Source: JAXLWB01 sp046328715
GTDB lineage: Bacteria; Chloroflexota; Anaerolineae; Caldilineales; Caldilineaceae
DNA length: 64,000 nucleotides
Assembly (NCBI GenBank): GCA_046328715.1
Contig: JAXLWB010000001.1
Span: 310,001 to 374,000, forward strand
Direction: 5' to 3'
In this document: piece by piece, positions 1 through 6,782 of the stretch
Layout: every line of letters starts with the position of its first letter
Position numbering within the stretch: the stretch's first letter is position 1
Position numbers and translations under genes: made by a program
Notes under the pieces: model-generated
Seen by the model: the letters and a program-made list of their open reading frames with translations, nothing else
Told to the model about the DNA's origin: nothing
Databases searched by the model: none

Positions 1-2
1 AT

Positions 3-389
3 GTGACGATCACAGCCTTTCCAGCGGTACATGGCTCGTTGATCGCGTACGGCTTCCGCATTGTTACGCCTGACCGTACCATCGTCCTTTCGGGCGATAC
101 GGCACCGCATGATAGGATCGTCGAGTATTACCGCCCCTGTGATGTGCTGATCCACGAAGTCTACTCTGCCAAGGCTTTCAAAAAGAGACCGCCTGAATGG
201 CAGCGTTACCATTCGCAGGTGCATACTTCGACTCAAGAGTTGGCGCAGATCGCCCAACAGATGCAGCCCGAGATGCTGATCTTGTACCATCAGCTCTTTT
301 GGGGCGAGTCGGAGGAAGATTTGGTACGAGAAATCCGGGCAGAATATGAAGGTGTGGTCATTTCGGGCAGGGATTTGGATGTTTTCTAG
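3..389 (+). CDS. MBL-fold (RNase Z-like) metal hydrolase, 5' truncated
   Basis: This is the C-terminal part of a metallo-beta-lactamase-fold hydrolase; the reading frame enters from beyond the left edge, so the first codon shown is not the real start. The segment VTPDRTIVLSGDTAPHD carries the SGDT motif whose Asp binds metal in the RNase Z/arylsulfatase-like branch, and a late His lies in ILYHQLFWG. The two-metal HxHxDH motif would lie upstream of the window. The next gene starts 3 nt after its stop. RNase Z-like fold is well supported; the substrate (tRNA 3' trailer or a small ester) cannot be told from this fragment. Confidence 0.8.
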   Translation: MTITAFPAVHGSLIAYGFRIVTPDRTIVLSGDTAPHDRIVEYYRPCDVLIHEVYSAKAFKKRPPEWQRYHSQVHTSTQELAQIAQQMQPEMLILYHQLFWGESEEDLVREIRAEYEGVVISGRDLDVF

Positions 390-392
390 ACT

Positions 393-1058
393 ATGAGACA
401 GACTCCACTACAAAACCGTGTCGATCCTTGGAGTAATCTTCACGCCACGCCAGCGCGTGGTTCATTGATGGGCAATCGTGGTATCCTGCATAACCAGGAA
501 AAACGGATTGTTAGACCTTGGGCACACAAAGCCTGGATTGCCTGTCTACTTTCCTATGGCAATGTTCGACGATCCGTCTTTTCACCAGGAAACTACTCGG
601 AGTTGTTCTTTCTCGACGAGGCGACTGCGTTCGCAGCCGGGCATCGCCCTTGTGGACAATGCCAACGGGAGCGCTATCTTTTGTTCAAGGAGTATTGGGC
701 AAAGGCAAACTCGCATCGTGTCTCGCGACTGACCGTGAAAGAGATTGACGAGCAACTCCACGCTGAGCGCACCCGATCGGACAAGGGCAAACAAACCTAC
801 AGTGCAACAGTAGGCGAGTTACCCGACGGAACCATGTTTGATACCAATGGTCGAGCTTATCTCACTTGGCAACAGAAGTTTCTTCCTTGGTCATTTGACG
901 GGTACGACGCACCGGTTGAATTCGATTCAACATTGCAGATCCGAGTCCTGACCCCAAAAAGCATTGTCAAGATCTATCGCTTTGGTTTTGAACCGAAAGT
1001 TCATGAAAGTGGACATGTATGTGCAGTATGGAAAACATATCTGCGAACCGTTGTCTAA
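393..1058 (+). CDS. Conserved hypothetical protein with Ada-like Cys motif
   Basis: A 221-residue soluble protein of a widespread but uncharacterised bacterial family. The N-terminus (LQNRVDP, then ARGSLMGNRGILH at about 22-33) and the central LFFLDEATAFAAGHRPCGQC at 71-90 are its hallmarks. The latter resembles the zinc-binding part of the Ada methyl-phosphotriester domain, where an aromatic-rich strand, a helix and G-x-RPC-x-x-C hold the metal; here only Cys87 and Cys90 are obvious. It starts 3 nt after the preceding stop with no clear ribosome binding site, suggesting coupling. A nucleic-acid or metal-binding role is a guess from this resemblance; no function is assigned. Confidence 0.75.
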   Translation: MRQTPLQNRVDPWSNLHATPARGSLMGNRGILHNQEKRIVRPWAHKAWIACLLSYGNVRRSVFSPGNYSELFFLDEATAFAAGHRPCGQCQRERYLLFKEYWAKANSHRVSRLTVKEIDEQLHAERTRSDKGKQTYSATVGELPDGTMFDTNGRAYLTWQQKFLPWSFDGYDAPVEFDSTLQIRVLTPKSIVKIYRFGFEPKVHESGHVCAVWKTYLRTVV

Positions 1059-1094
1059 ATCTCGAATTCTCAGTGAGTCAAAATAGTTCAGAAA

Positions 1095-1394
1095 ATGTCA
1101 GAACAATTACCCTTGTCCAAAAGTGACTCCGTGCAGAAAGTTGCTTATAAGTTTGTAAATTTCATCTTCTGGATTCCTAATTGGATTTTTATCATTCTGT
1201 TTGCAATTATTGTATTAGTGAGCATAAATCGCTACCTATTTAGTCTTGCTGTGATTGAGCCTTACATTGTTCCTTTCTGGGCTGTCACGTTTTTGATTAA
1301 GCTGCTCAAAACATACGGGTGGCAGAAAACTTTGATAGGAATCATTCTGTTTGTAGGTAGCGTGAGCTTACTGCGCTGGTTTTATGAAACTTAA
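1095..1394 (+). CDS. Small membrane protein, unknown
   Basis: A 99-residue protein with a hydrophilic N-terminus and about three hydrophobic stretches (roughly residues 24-47, 53-70 and 77-94), so probably an inner-membrane protein. I do not recognise the family. Its end overlaps the first possible start of argS by 11 nt, so the two may be translationally coupled. Base composition is more AT-rich than the neighbours. A real gene is likely because of length, consistent hydrophobic pattern and the overlap, but nothing in the sequence hints at function. Confidence 0.55.
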   Translation: MSEQLPLSKSDSVQKVAYKFVNFIFWIPNWIFIILFAIIVLVSINRYLFSLAVIEPYIVPFWAVTFLIKLLKTYGWQKTLIGIILFVGSVSLLRWFYET

Positions 1395-3180
1395 AACAAC
1401 GATGCAATCACTCAAAGAACATCTAACTCAGATCGTCGCCGCTGCTTTTGCTGCTGCGGGTTTCGACCCGGCCTATGGTGAAGTGATCCTTTCCAATCGC
1501 CCCGAACTAAGTCAATTTCAGTGCAATGGCGCATTGGCTGCGGCCAAGCGTTACGGTATCGCCCCACGCCAAATTGCCCAACACGTGGTGGATCGTTTGT
1601 TGGCAAAGGCGGAAGATTCCCCGCTCGAATCAGTCACGATTGCCGACCCTGGCTTTATCAACCTGCGGGTGAGCGACCAAACCTTGGTCGCCACGCTCCA
1701 GGCCATGGCGCTCGATTCACGATTGGGCTGTAATGTGGTGGAGCAACCTCAAATGGTCATCGTCGATTACGGCGGCGCTAATATTGCCAAACCGCTGCAT
1801 GTGGGTCATTTGCGGGCGGCGATCATCGGCGAGAGCCTCAAACGAATTGCGCGCTTTCTCGGCCATCGGGTGATTGGTGATGTCCATCTGGGCGATTGGG
1901 GATTGCAGATGGGCATGGTCATCTCGGAGATTGCCCGTCGCCAACCGCAGTTGCCTTATTTTGATGCTGCCTATCATGGCCCCTATCCGGCTGAGCCCCC
2001 GGTGACGATTGCCGACCTCGAAGAGATCTACCCGCAGGTCAGCGCCCGTGCCAAAGCGGAGCCGCAGATCATGGAAGCGGCACGTCAGGCGACTGCTGAA
2101 TTACAGATGGGGCGAACGGGGTATCGAGCACTCTGGCAACAGATCTTTGACATCTCGGTTGCCGATCTCAAAACCGACTATGGCAACCTCAATATTGAGT
2201 TTGACCTCTGGTTGGGTGAAAGCCACACGCAGGAGCGTATCCCGGCCTTGGTTGAAACGTTGCGAAATGAGGGCTGGGCGCAGGAGAGCGAAGGTGCCTT
2301 AGTTATCGACGTGCGCCAGGAAAATGACAACCGGGAGATCCCGCCACTGATCCTGGTCAAGTCGGATGGTGCCGTGCTCTATGGTACGACCGATCTCGCT
2401 ACGATTGCGCAGCGGGTGGAAGAGTACCAACCTGACTTAATTCTGTATGTGGTCGATGGTCGTCAGCATGATCACTTTGTCCAGGTCTTTCGGGCCGCTT
2501 GGAAGAGTGGAATTGCACCAGCAACGCTACAACTTGAACATATTGGCTTTGGCACGATGAATGATAAGGATGGCAAACCCTTCAAAACTCGCGCTGGCGG
2601 CGTGATGAAGTTGAAAGATCTGCTGCAGATGATCACTGACAAGGCCAACGAGCGGATGCTGGAAATGGACATTGCCAAGGGGTACGACGAAACCGAGCGC
2701 AACCAAATTGCTAAACAAGTCGGCATCGCCACGCTTAAGTACGCCGATCTGATGAATCACCCGAGCAAGAATTACGTCTTCGATCTGGACCGCTTCACCG
2801 CCTTCGATGGACGCACTGGGCCCTATCTGCTCTATACGGCAGTGCGTATCAAGTCGATTTTGCGCAAAGCTGAAGAATTGGGGCTGCGTGCCGGTCAATT
2901 GTTGCCACCGAGCAGCGAGATCGAACGCACGCTTTTCCTCAAACTCACTGAACTGCCCGAAGCGATTCAGCAAGCCTTTGAAAAACGTGCGCCCAATGGT
3001 ATTAGCGAGTATGCCTACGGCGTTGCTGCTGCCTTCAATACCTTTTATCATGAACACCATATCCTAAACGAGCCAGATGGAGCACGGCGAGCCTCGTGGC
3101 TGCAAAGCTCGAAGCTCGCACTGGATGTGTTGGTGTTGCTCTTGGATTTGCTGGGAATTGAGGTGCCGGAGCGGATGTAA
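1384..3180 (+). CDS. argS: Arginyl-tRNA synthetase
   Basis: Class Ia synthetase that charges tRNA-Arg in the cytoplasm. The 598-residue length matches bacterial ArgRS. An N-terminal Add1-type domain comes first; the HIGH-box is HVGHLRAA at 139-146; the signature HVGDVHLGDWGLQMG region follows in variant form (VIGDVHLGDWGLQMG, about 163-177). The KMSKS equivalent is the degenerate KPFKTRAGG, as is common in ArgRS. The DALR anticodon-binding helical domain closes the protein, with FDGRTGPYLLYTAVRI before it. The start could be ATG 1384 or ATG 1402 (MQSLKEHL), which would remove the overlap with the preceding small gene; no strong ribosome site decides between them. Confidence 0.97.
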   Translation: MKLKTTMQSLKEHLTQIVAAAFAAAGFDPAYGEVILSNRPELSQFQCNGALAAAKRYGIAPRQIAQHVVDRLLAKAEDSPLESVTIADPGFINLRVSDQTLVATLQAMALDSRLGCNVVEQPQMVIVDYGGANIAKPLHVGHLRAAIIGESLKRIARFLGHRVIGDVHLGDWGLQMGMVISEIARRQPQLPYFDAAYHGPYPAEPPVTIADLEEIYPQVSARAKAEPQIMEAARQATAELQMGRTGYRALWQQIFDISVADLKTDYGNLNIEFDLWLGESHTQERIPALVETLRNEGWAQESEGALVIDVRQENDNREIPPLILVKSDGAVLYGTTDLATIAQRVEEYQPDLILYVVDGRQHDHFVQVFRAAWKSGIAPATLQLEHIGFGTMNDKDGKPFKTRAGGVMKLKDLLQMITDKANERMLEMDIAKGYDETERNQIAKQVGIATLKYADLMNHPSKNYVFDLDRFTAFDGRTGPYLLYTAVRIKSILRKAEELGLRAGQLLPPSSEIERTLFLKLTELPEAIQQAFEKRAPNGISEYAYGVAAAFNTFYHEHHILNEPDGARRASWLQSSKLALDVLVLLLDLLGIEVPERM

Positions 3181-3220
3181 AATGGAGTGAGGATGAGGGC
3201 TTATATAAGCCATCATCTCA

Positions 3221-4432
3221 TCATTCTTCACTATCCTCAAACTCTTCATCTTCGTCCGAGTCGGTGATGGTGAGCGCTCCTAATTCACCAATTAAAGCTT
3301 GAAAAAGGGTGAAGCTAAATCGGTCGAAGTCGAATTCTTCTTTCAGATCCTCGCGTAACATGACGAGAAATGGCACATGGTCCGATTCTCCATACTGGGG
3401 ATCGTGTAGGACTTCATCCAAACGGCTCTTCAAGGCAGAAACTCGTTGGGGTGTAAATAAGCCGCGCAAATAGGCCGTTAACGCTTGGTGGAGGCCGTCG
3501 GCAAACGCTGCAACGTCTGTCTCGCCTTCTTGATCGGTGGAGTTACTCTGAACTTCATACCAGATTTCGCCAGCTTGATCCAGTTCTTCTTCATCATAAA
3601 TTTGAAGAGCAAGTTCATTCTGGATCAGGGCCTTGCCTGCATTATCCCAAATCTCTTTGAGTTGCTCGTCCAGCGCAGCTTCCATACCTGGCCTTTGCAG
3701 CAGTGCCTCAAATTTAGAGGTATCATTGCCTTCAGAGATGCGATTGTAGACCTCCAGCGCAGACAGACCCTCATCTTCGATGGACTCTAGCCCCATATCG
3801 ACTGCGTTGGAAAGTTCAAAACCGTTGGTAACCGCTCGTTTCACCAGCGCACGCACGAGACCGACTGTATAACCAATCTGCCCTCGCTCGTCATTCTCCA
3901 AAATAAGTTGGGTCGCTGCGGCTACTTCCAGATCTTCTGCCTTGTGCGCCGCACGCCAACGCTGGCGTAGCTTTGTCAGCCCAGTCATCACTTCATTTTC
4001 TATCTGCGCATCGAAGAGTTTTTTGCTGGTCTCAAACAAAATCTCTTCAAATTTTTCCTCACGTTCCTCCTCAGGCAAATTGTCGAGTTCTGCTGGATCT
4101 TCAAGCCCCAAATCGACTGCACTCTTGATGTACTCTGCCATCGCCTTGAGTGGCGCAATCGCAATCTTCGCAAATTCCGGTTCCTTGACTAAGTATTCAC
4201 CGGCTATGGCTAACTCTAAGAGTTCCTTCGAACTTTCAAAAGAAAGTGGGCCACTCGCCAGAATCCGTTTTAAGTCGAGCATGTACATGGGGGCGAAACC
4301 TCCCCCTTGTCCAGCGCTAGGTGAAGGTCGATAGTCGCCAGCCCCGCGCGTGGCAACTCGCTGATTGCGGCGCTGCTGCTTTTGCTGCCGTTGTTTTTGC
4401 CGCTGTGTAGACTGTTTCTTTTTCTTCGCCAT
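3221..4432 (-). CDS. Unknown soluble protein, basic head and acidic tail
   Basis: A 403-residue protein I cannot assign. The first 30 residues are almost all Lys, Arg and Gln (AKKKKQSTQRQKQRQQKQQ), followed by a Gly/Pro linker. Then comes a largely helical, acidic body rich in Glu, Leu and Ala, and the C-terminus is strongly acidic (DSDEDEEFEDSEE). No signal peptide, membrane segment or catalytic motif is visible. A basic head can bind nucleic acid or ribosomes, but that is only a possibility. It is convergent with argS (40 nt apart) and separated by 87 nt from the aminotransferase gene upstream on the same strand. A real gene is likely from its length and codon pattern. Confidence 0.6.
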   Translation of the reverse strand: MAKKKKQSTQRQKQRQQKQQRRNQRVATRGAGDYRPSPSAGQGGGFAPMYMLDLKRILASGPLSFESSKELLELAIAGEYLVKEPEFAKIAIAPLKAMAEYIKSAVDLGLEDPAELDNLPEEEREEKFEEILFETSKKLFDAQIENEVMTGLTKLRQRWRAAHKAEDLEVAAATQLILENDERGQIGYTVGLVRALVKRAVTNGFELSNAVDMGLESIEDEGLSALEVYNRISEGNDTSKFEALLQRPGMEAALDEQLKEIWDNAGKALIQNELALQIYDEEELDQAGEIWYEVQSNSTDQEGETDVAAFADGLHQALTAYLRGLFTPQRVSALKSRLDEVLHDPQYGESDHVPFLVMLREDLKEEFDFDRFSFTLFQALIGELGALTITDSDEDEEFEDSEE

Positions 4433-4519
4433 GTGACTCCCTAATTCGGTCCAGAGTTTGCACGAGCCAGTGATTATACTATTGATCGGATAGAATGGCG
4501 ATGTAGGCGAGAAGCCATT

Positions 4520-5698
4520 TTACAAGCTTGCTACGTTTTCTTTGATCTTGACGACCGCCTCGGCGATCCGATCAATCTGTTCTGGCTCGGCTAACAGGAC
4601 ATTCTGTGTCAACCAAATTACCTCTGTGCAAGCCTTTTCCGCCACCGGACAGGGCAATGTGCGGCTGTTGGGCGCGGTCAGCGGCGGCTGTTCGTAGAGT
4701 GGACGGGCATAGCCGGTGCTGCACGGGATGCCTTCGGCGCGCAGCGCTTCGACAAAGTGGTTGCGCGACAGTCCAGCGAATCCCTCGGCGTCATAGCGCA
4801 TCATGTAGAGGTGAAAGGCGTGGTTGTCGGCACGTTCGTCCCAGCGCATCGGTTGCAGACCGTCGATCTCTTCGAGGATGGCGTTAAGGCGGCGGGCGCT
4901 GCTCATCCGCCGTTGCAATTGTTCCTCGAATCGCTCCATCTGCGCCAGCAGGATCGCCGCTTGCCAGCCAGTCATGCGCAGGTTGCTGCCCAGGTTGGCA
5001 TGTTCGTACCAGGCACCGGCGGGCGAACGACCCTGGTTGATAAAGCTCCACAACTTGCCCGCCAATGCCTCGTCATTCGTCAACAGAATGCCACCTTCGC
5101 CGGCGGTCAGATTCTTGCTCTGTTGCAGACTAAAGGAGCCGATGTGTCCAATCGTGCCCGCTGGGGTGCCGCTCCAGGTACTGCCGTGGGCGTGAGCGGC
5201 ATCCTCGATGATGGCGAGGTTGTGCTTCTGGGCGAGCGGTAACAGCGCATCCATGTCTGCCATTAACCCTGCAAAGTGGACAGGAATGACCGCCTTGGTT
5301 TTGGGCGAAAGTGCCTCTTCGATCTTGCTGACGTCGAGGTTATAGGTCTCCGGTTCGACATCCACAAAGACGGGTGTTGCGCCCGCCAGCCGCACGGCGT
5401 TGGCCGTGGCGATAAAGGTGTAGGGCGGCACAATCACCTCGTCGCCGTAGCCGACACCGACCGCCCGCAGCGCCGCTTCGAGCGAGGAAGTGCCGTTGAC
5501 GCAGGTATAACAATATTGAGCCTGATGGCGTTTGGCAAAGGTGGCTTCAAATTCCTTCACCATCGGGTTAAAGCCGCCCCATTCGCCCGATTCTAGAACG
5601 TTGAGGATACGGGTTTGTTCGCGTTCGTCCCATTGGGGCCAACGAGGAAAGGGTGTTGTATTGGCGGGTGTGCCGCCGTGGATGGCAAGTTGGGTCAT
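4520..5698 (-). CDS. DegT/DnrJ/EryC1/StrS-family aminotransferase
   Basis: PLP-dependent, fold-type-I sugar aminotransferase family, 392 residues as usual. The PLP lysine is Lys195 in GSFSLQQSKNLTAGEGG; Asp166 in IEDAAHAHG would contact the pyridine nitrogen; the early PPYTFIATANAV segment is typical. These enzymes usually transfer an amino group to a keto-sugar nucleotide, but close relatives act in 3-amino-5-hydroxybenzoate-type pathways or as dehydratases, and the lysine is present so transamination is expected. The ATG is preceded by GAGGA at good distance. No sugar-nucleotide genes adjoin it here, so the substrate is open. Confidence 0.9.
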   Translation of the reverse strand: MTQLAIHGGTPANTTPFPRWPQWDEREQTRILNVLESGEWGGFNPMVKEFEATFAKRHQAQYCYTCVNGTSSLEAALRAVGVGYGDEVIVPPYTFIATANAVRLAGATPVFVDVEPETYNLDVSKIEEALSPKTKAVIPVHFAGLMADMDALLPLAQKHNLAIIEDAAHAHGSTWSGTPAGTIGHIGSFSLQQSKNLTAGEGGILLTNDEALAGKLWSFINQGRSPAGAWYEHANLGSNLRMTGWQAAILLAQMERFEEQLQRRMSSARRLNAILEEIDGLQPMRWDERADNHAFHLYMMRYDAEGFAGLSRNHFVEALRAEGIPCSTGYARPLYEQPPLTAPNSRTLPCPVAEKACTEVIWLTQNVLLAEPEQIDRIAEAVVKIKENVASL

Positions 5699-5724
5699 AG
5701 AGTTGTTTCCTCAAAATAAGAGCT

Positions 5725-6111
5725 CTACCAGATCGTTTTTACTCCATATTGAGCGATTAATGAATCAGCGGTCAAAATTGGCATTGCTTCCGACTGACTT
5801 TGCGCCACTAAAATTCTGTCGAATGGGTCACGGTGATGCATAGGCAAGCGGTAGGTTCCGAGGGTGTGACTGATATGAATAGGCAGCACTGTAAAGTTAT
5901 TCTGCGCCAGTTGCGACGAGATGAATTGTTCAAGGTTGGCTGGTACCACTAATTTTCCAAGCTGCGCTTTGATGGCAATCTCCCAACTGCTGGCTGCGCT
6001 GAAAAAGACTTCATTGGAACCTTCGCCAATTGTCTGCCATGCGGTGGCAGAAAGGTTTGGATCGTTTGCAATCCACCACAGAAAAGCGTGGGTATCGAGC
6101 AGTATACGCAT
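5725..6111 (-). CDS. VapC-like PIN-domain toxin
   Basis: A 128-residue PIN-domain ribonuclease, the likely toxin of a type II pair. Acidic active-site residues are in place: Asp6 in LLDTHAFLWW, Glu44 in SSWEIAIK, Asp95/Asp98 in HHRDPFDR and Asp116 in LTADS. The start is set at ATG 6111, one base after the antitoxin stop, because the PIN fold begins exactly there; the longer open frame adds 20 residues that overlap the antitoxin. This HRDPFDRxLVAQ subclass is the one usually paired with Phd/YefM antitoxins. It would cleave RNA (often tRNA in studied VapC proteins) when the antitoxin is degraded. Confidence 0.92.
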   Translation of the reverse strand: MRILLDTHAFLWWIANDPNLSATAWQTIGEGSNEVFFSAASSWEIAIKAQLGKLVVPANLEQFISSQLAQNNFTVLPIHISHTLGTYRLPMHHRDPFDRILVAQSQSEAMPILTADSLIAQYGVKTIW

Positions 6112-6112
6112 C

Positions 6113-6364
6113 TTACAGCCCTGAATCCTCTCCCTCAAATGCTGCCAAAAGCTCTGCTGGCAAAGGTGCATTCAAGTCCGTTGAGTATTGGATTAATCCT
6201 TGAGCGCTACCAGGAACTCGTTGTGTTTTCGCTTGCTGGTAGGGAACAAGGCGCGCAACCGGCGTACCGGCTTTGGCGATCACAATCTCCTCGCCGCCAA
6301 GGACGCGCAGCAGATATCGCGAGAAATGAGTTTTGGCTTCGTGGATGTTGATTGTTAATGACAT
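6113..6364 (-). CDS. Phd/YefM-type antitoxin
   Basis: An 83-residue antitoxin whose N-terminal half (INIHEAKTHFSRYL, then GEEIVIAKAGTPVARLVP) is the Phd/YefM DNA-binding dimer fold; the C-terminal tail would wrap around the toxin. I place the start at ATG 6364 because the conserved domain begins there; an in-frame ATG further up (6418) would put the start inside the promoter. Its stop is one base before the toxin start, so translation is coupled. The antitoxin probably represses its own operon through the two GACTAAGTC sites just upstream (see the promoter entry). Confidence 0.9.
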   Translation of the reverse strand: MSLTINIHEAKTHFSRYLLRVLGGEEIVIAKAGTPVARLVPYQQAKTQRVPGSAQGLIQYSTDLNAPLPAELLAAFEGEDSGL

Positions 6365-6379
6365 AGCATAAATTACCCC

Positions 6380-6428
6380 CGAAGAGATTATAGACTTAGT
6401 CGATGACTTAGTCAACAAAATTATAGAC
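6380..6428 (-). promoter_or_regulatory. Promoter and twin operator of the toxin-antitoxin operon
   Basis: Reading the minus strand, TTGACT (6415-6410) and TATAAT (6392-6387) are separated by exactly 17 nt: a near-consensus sigma70-type promoter. Two copies of the 9-nt palindrome GACTAAGTC (plus-strand 6393-6401 and 6405-6413), 12 nt apart, fill the -35 and spacer, where a Phd-type repressor would block RNA polymerase. A second GTCTATAAT copy lies at 6420-6428. The antitoxin start is about 16 nt downstream of the expected transcript start. Confidence 0.75.
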
Positions 6429-6451
6429 AGGTAATTTGCAGGACAGGGTTA

Positions 6452-6479
6452 TTGACAAACCAAAAATCTACGCTATCAT
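6452..6479 (+). promoter_or_regulatory. Predicted promoter of the metG leader
   Basis: TTGACA at 6452-6457 and TATCAT at 6474-6479 with a 16-nt spacer form a good sigma70-type promoter pointing to metG. It would start the transcript near 6485, just ahead of the structured leader, about 300 nt upstream of the metG start codon. It is back-to-back with the toxin-antitoxin promoter. Confidence 0.6.
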
Positions 6480-6480
6480 A

Positions 6481-6677
6481 GAAGCAAGATGAACAGTTAC
6501 TCGGCGAACGTTTTTTCTTCGATCATGCGCATGGCCATGCAGATGTGCAACCGCACGCCTGTCGATCCATGCTGTTCGCCGCCCAAGCTTGTTCCTGATC
6601 CACTGCGCTAGAGAATCAGCGTAACCAATCAAGAAACGTAGGTGCAAAGGCCGTCCACAGTGTGGATGGCCTTTTTT
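6481..6677 (+). ncRNA. Structured leader or small RNA upstream of metG, unclassified
   Basis: This stretch is non-coding and can fold. An 8-bp stem CGGCGAAC/GTTCGCCG (6502-6509 with 6574-6581) closes a 64-nt multibranch region. That region holds the palindrome GCATGGCCATGC (6529-6540) and the hairpin GTGC-AACC-GCAC (6545-6556). A further stem CTGAT/ATCAG (6595-6599 with 6615-6619) follows, then a strong terminator. Its place between a promoter and metG suggests attenuation control or a stand-alone small RNA. It does not show the T-box core, SAM-I core or other riboswitch motifs I know, so the class is open. Confidence 0.45.
6646..6677 (+). terminator. Intrinsic terminator in the metG leader
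   Basis: The arms AAAGGCCGTCCAC and GTGGATGGCCTTT pair with a single G-T wobble around a tiny loop and run into six T residues (6672-6677). It lies about 105 nt before the metG start codon, so it either ends a short RNA or is a regulated attenuator. Confidence 0.85.
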
Positions 6678-6689
6678 GTGTTTCAAAGA

Positions 6690-6758
6690 CAACAGCGAAT
6701 TGAGAAAGGAACGAAAAGTAGGACATCGGTTCTTCGTTCCTTTCTAGATTCGTTGTTG
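6690..6758. repeat. Intergenic inverted repeat, family A copy 1
   Basis: Arms 6690-6715 and 6733-6758 are imperfect inverted copies (about 26 bp each, core GAAAGGAACGAA/TTCGTTCCTTTC). The element lies between the leader terminator and the metG ribosome site. Its arms match those of the repeat at 13531-13609. Confidence 0.85.
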
Positions 6759-6782
6759 TGCAATTCAACAAAGGAGTCAGTC

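Noticed and set aside
2527..3060. 177-codon minus-strand frame inside argS
   Set aside because: It is a shadow of the argS coding sequence in an antisense frame; no family resemblance and no ribosome site.
6485..6677. T-box or SAM riboswitch upstream of metG
   Set aside because: GTGCAACCGCACG loosely recalls the T-box sequence, but it lies some 90 nt before the terminator, lacks the GGGTGGNACCGCG core and its pairing partner, and no SAM-I core is present. I left the class open.
6468..6692. 74-codon minus-strand frame between the toxin module and metG
   Set aside because: It covers the leader RNA and terminator on the opposite strand; its composition follows the hairpins rather than a protein.
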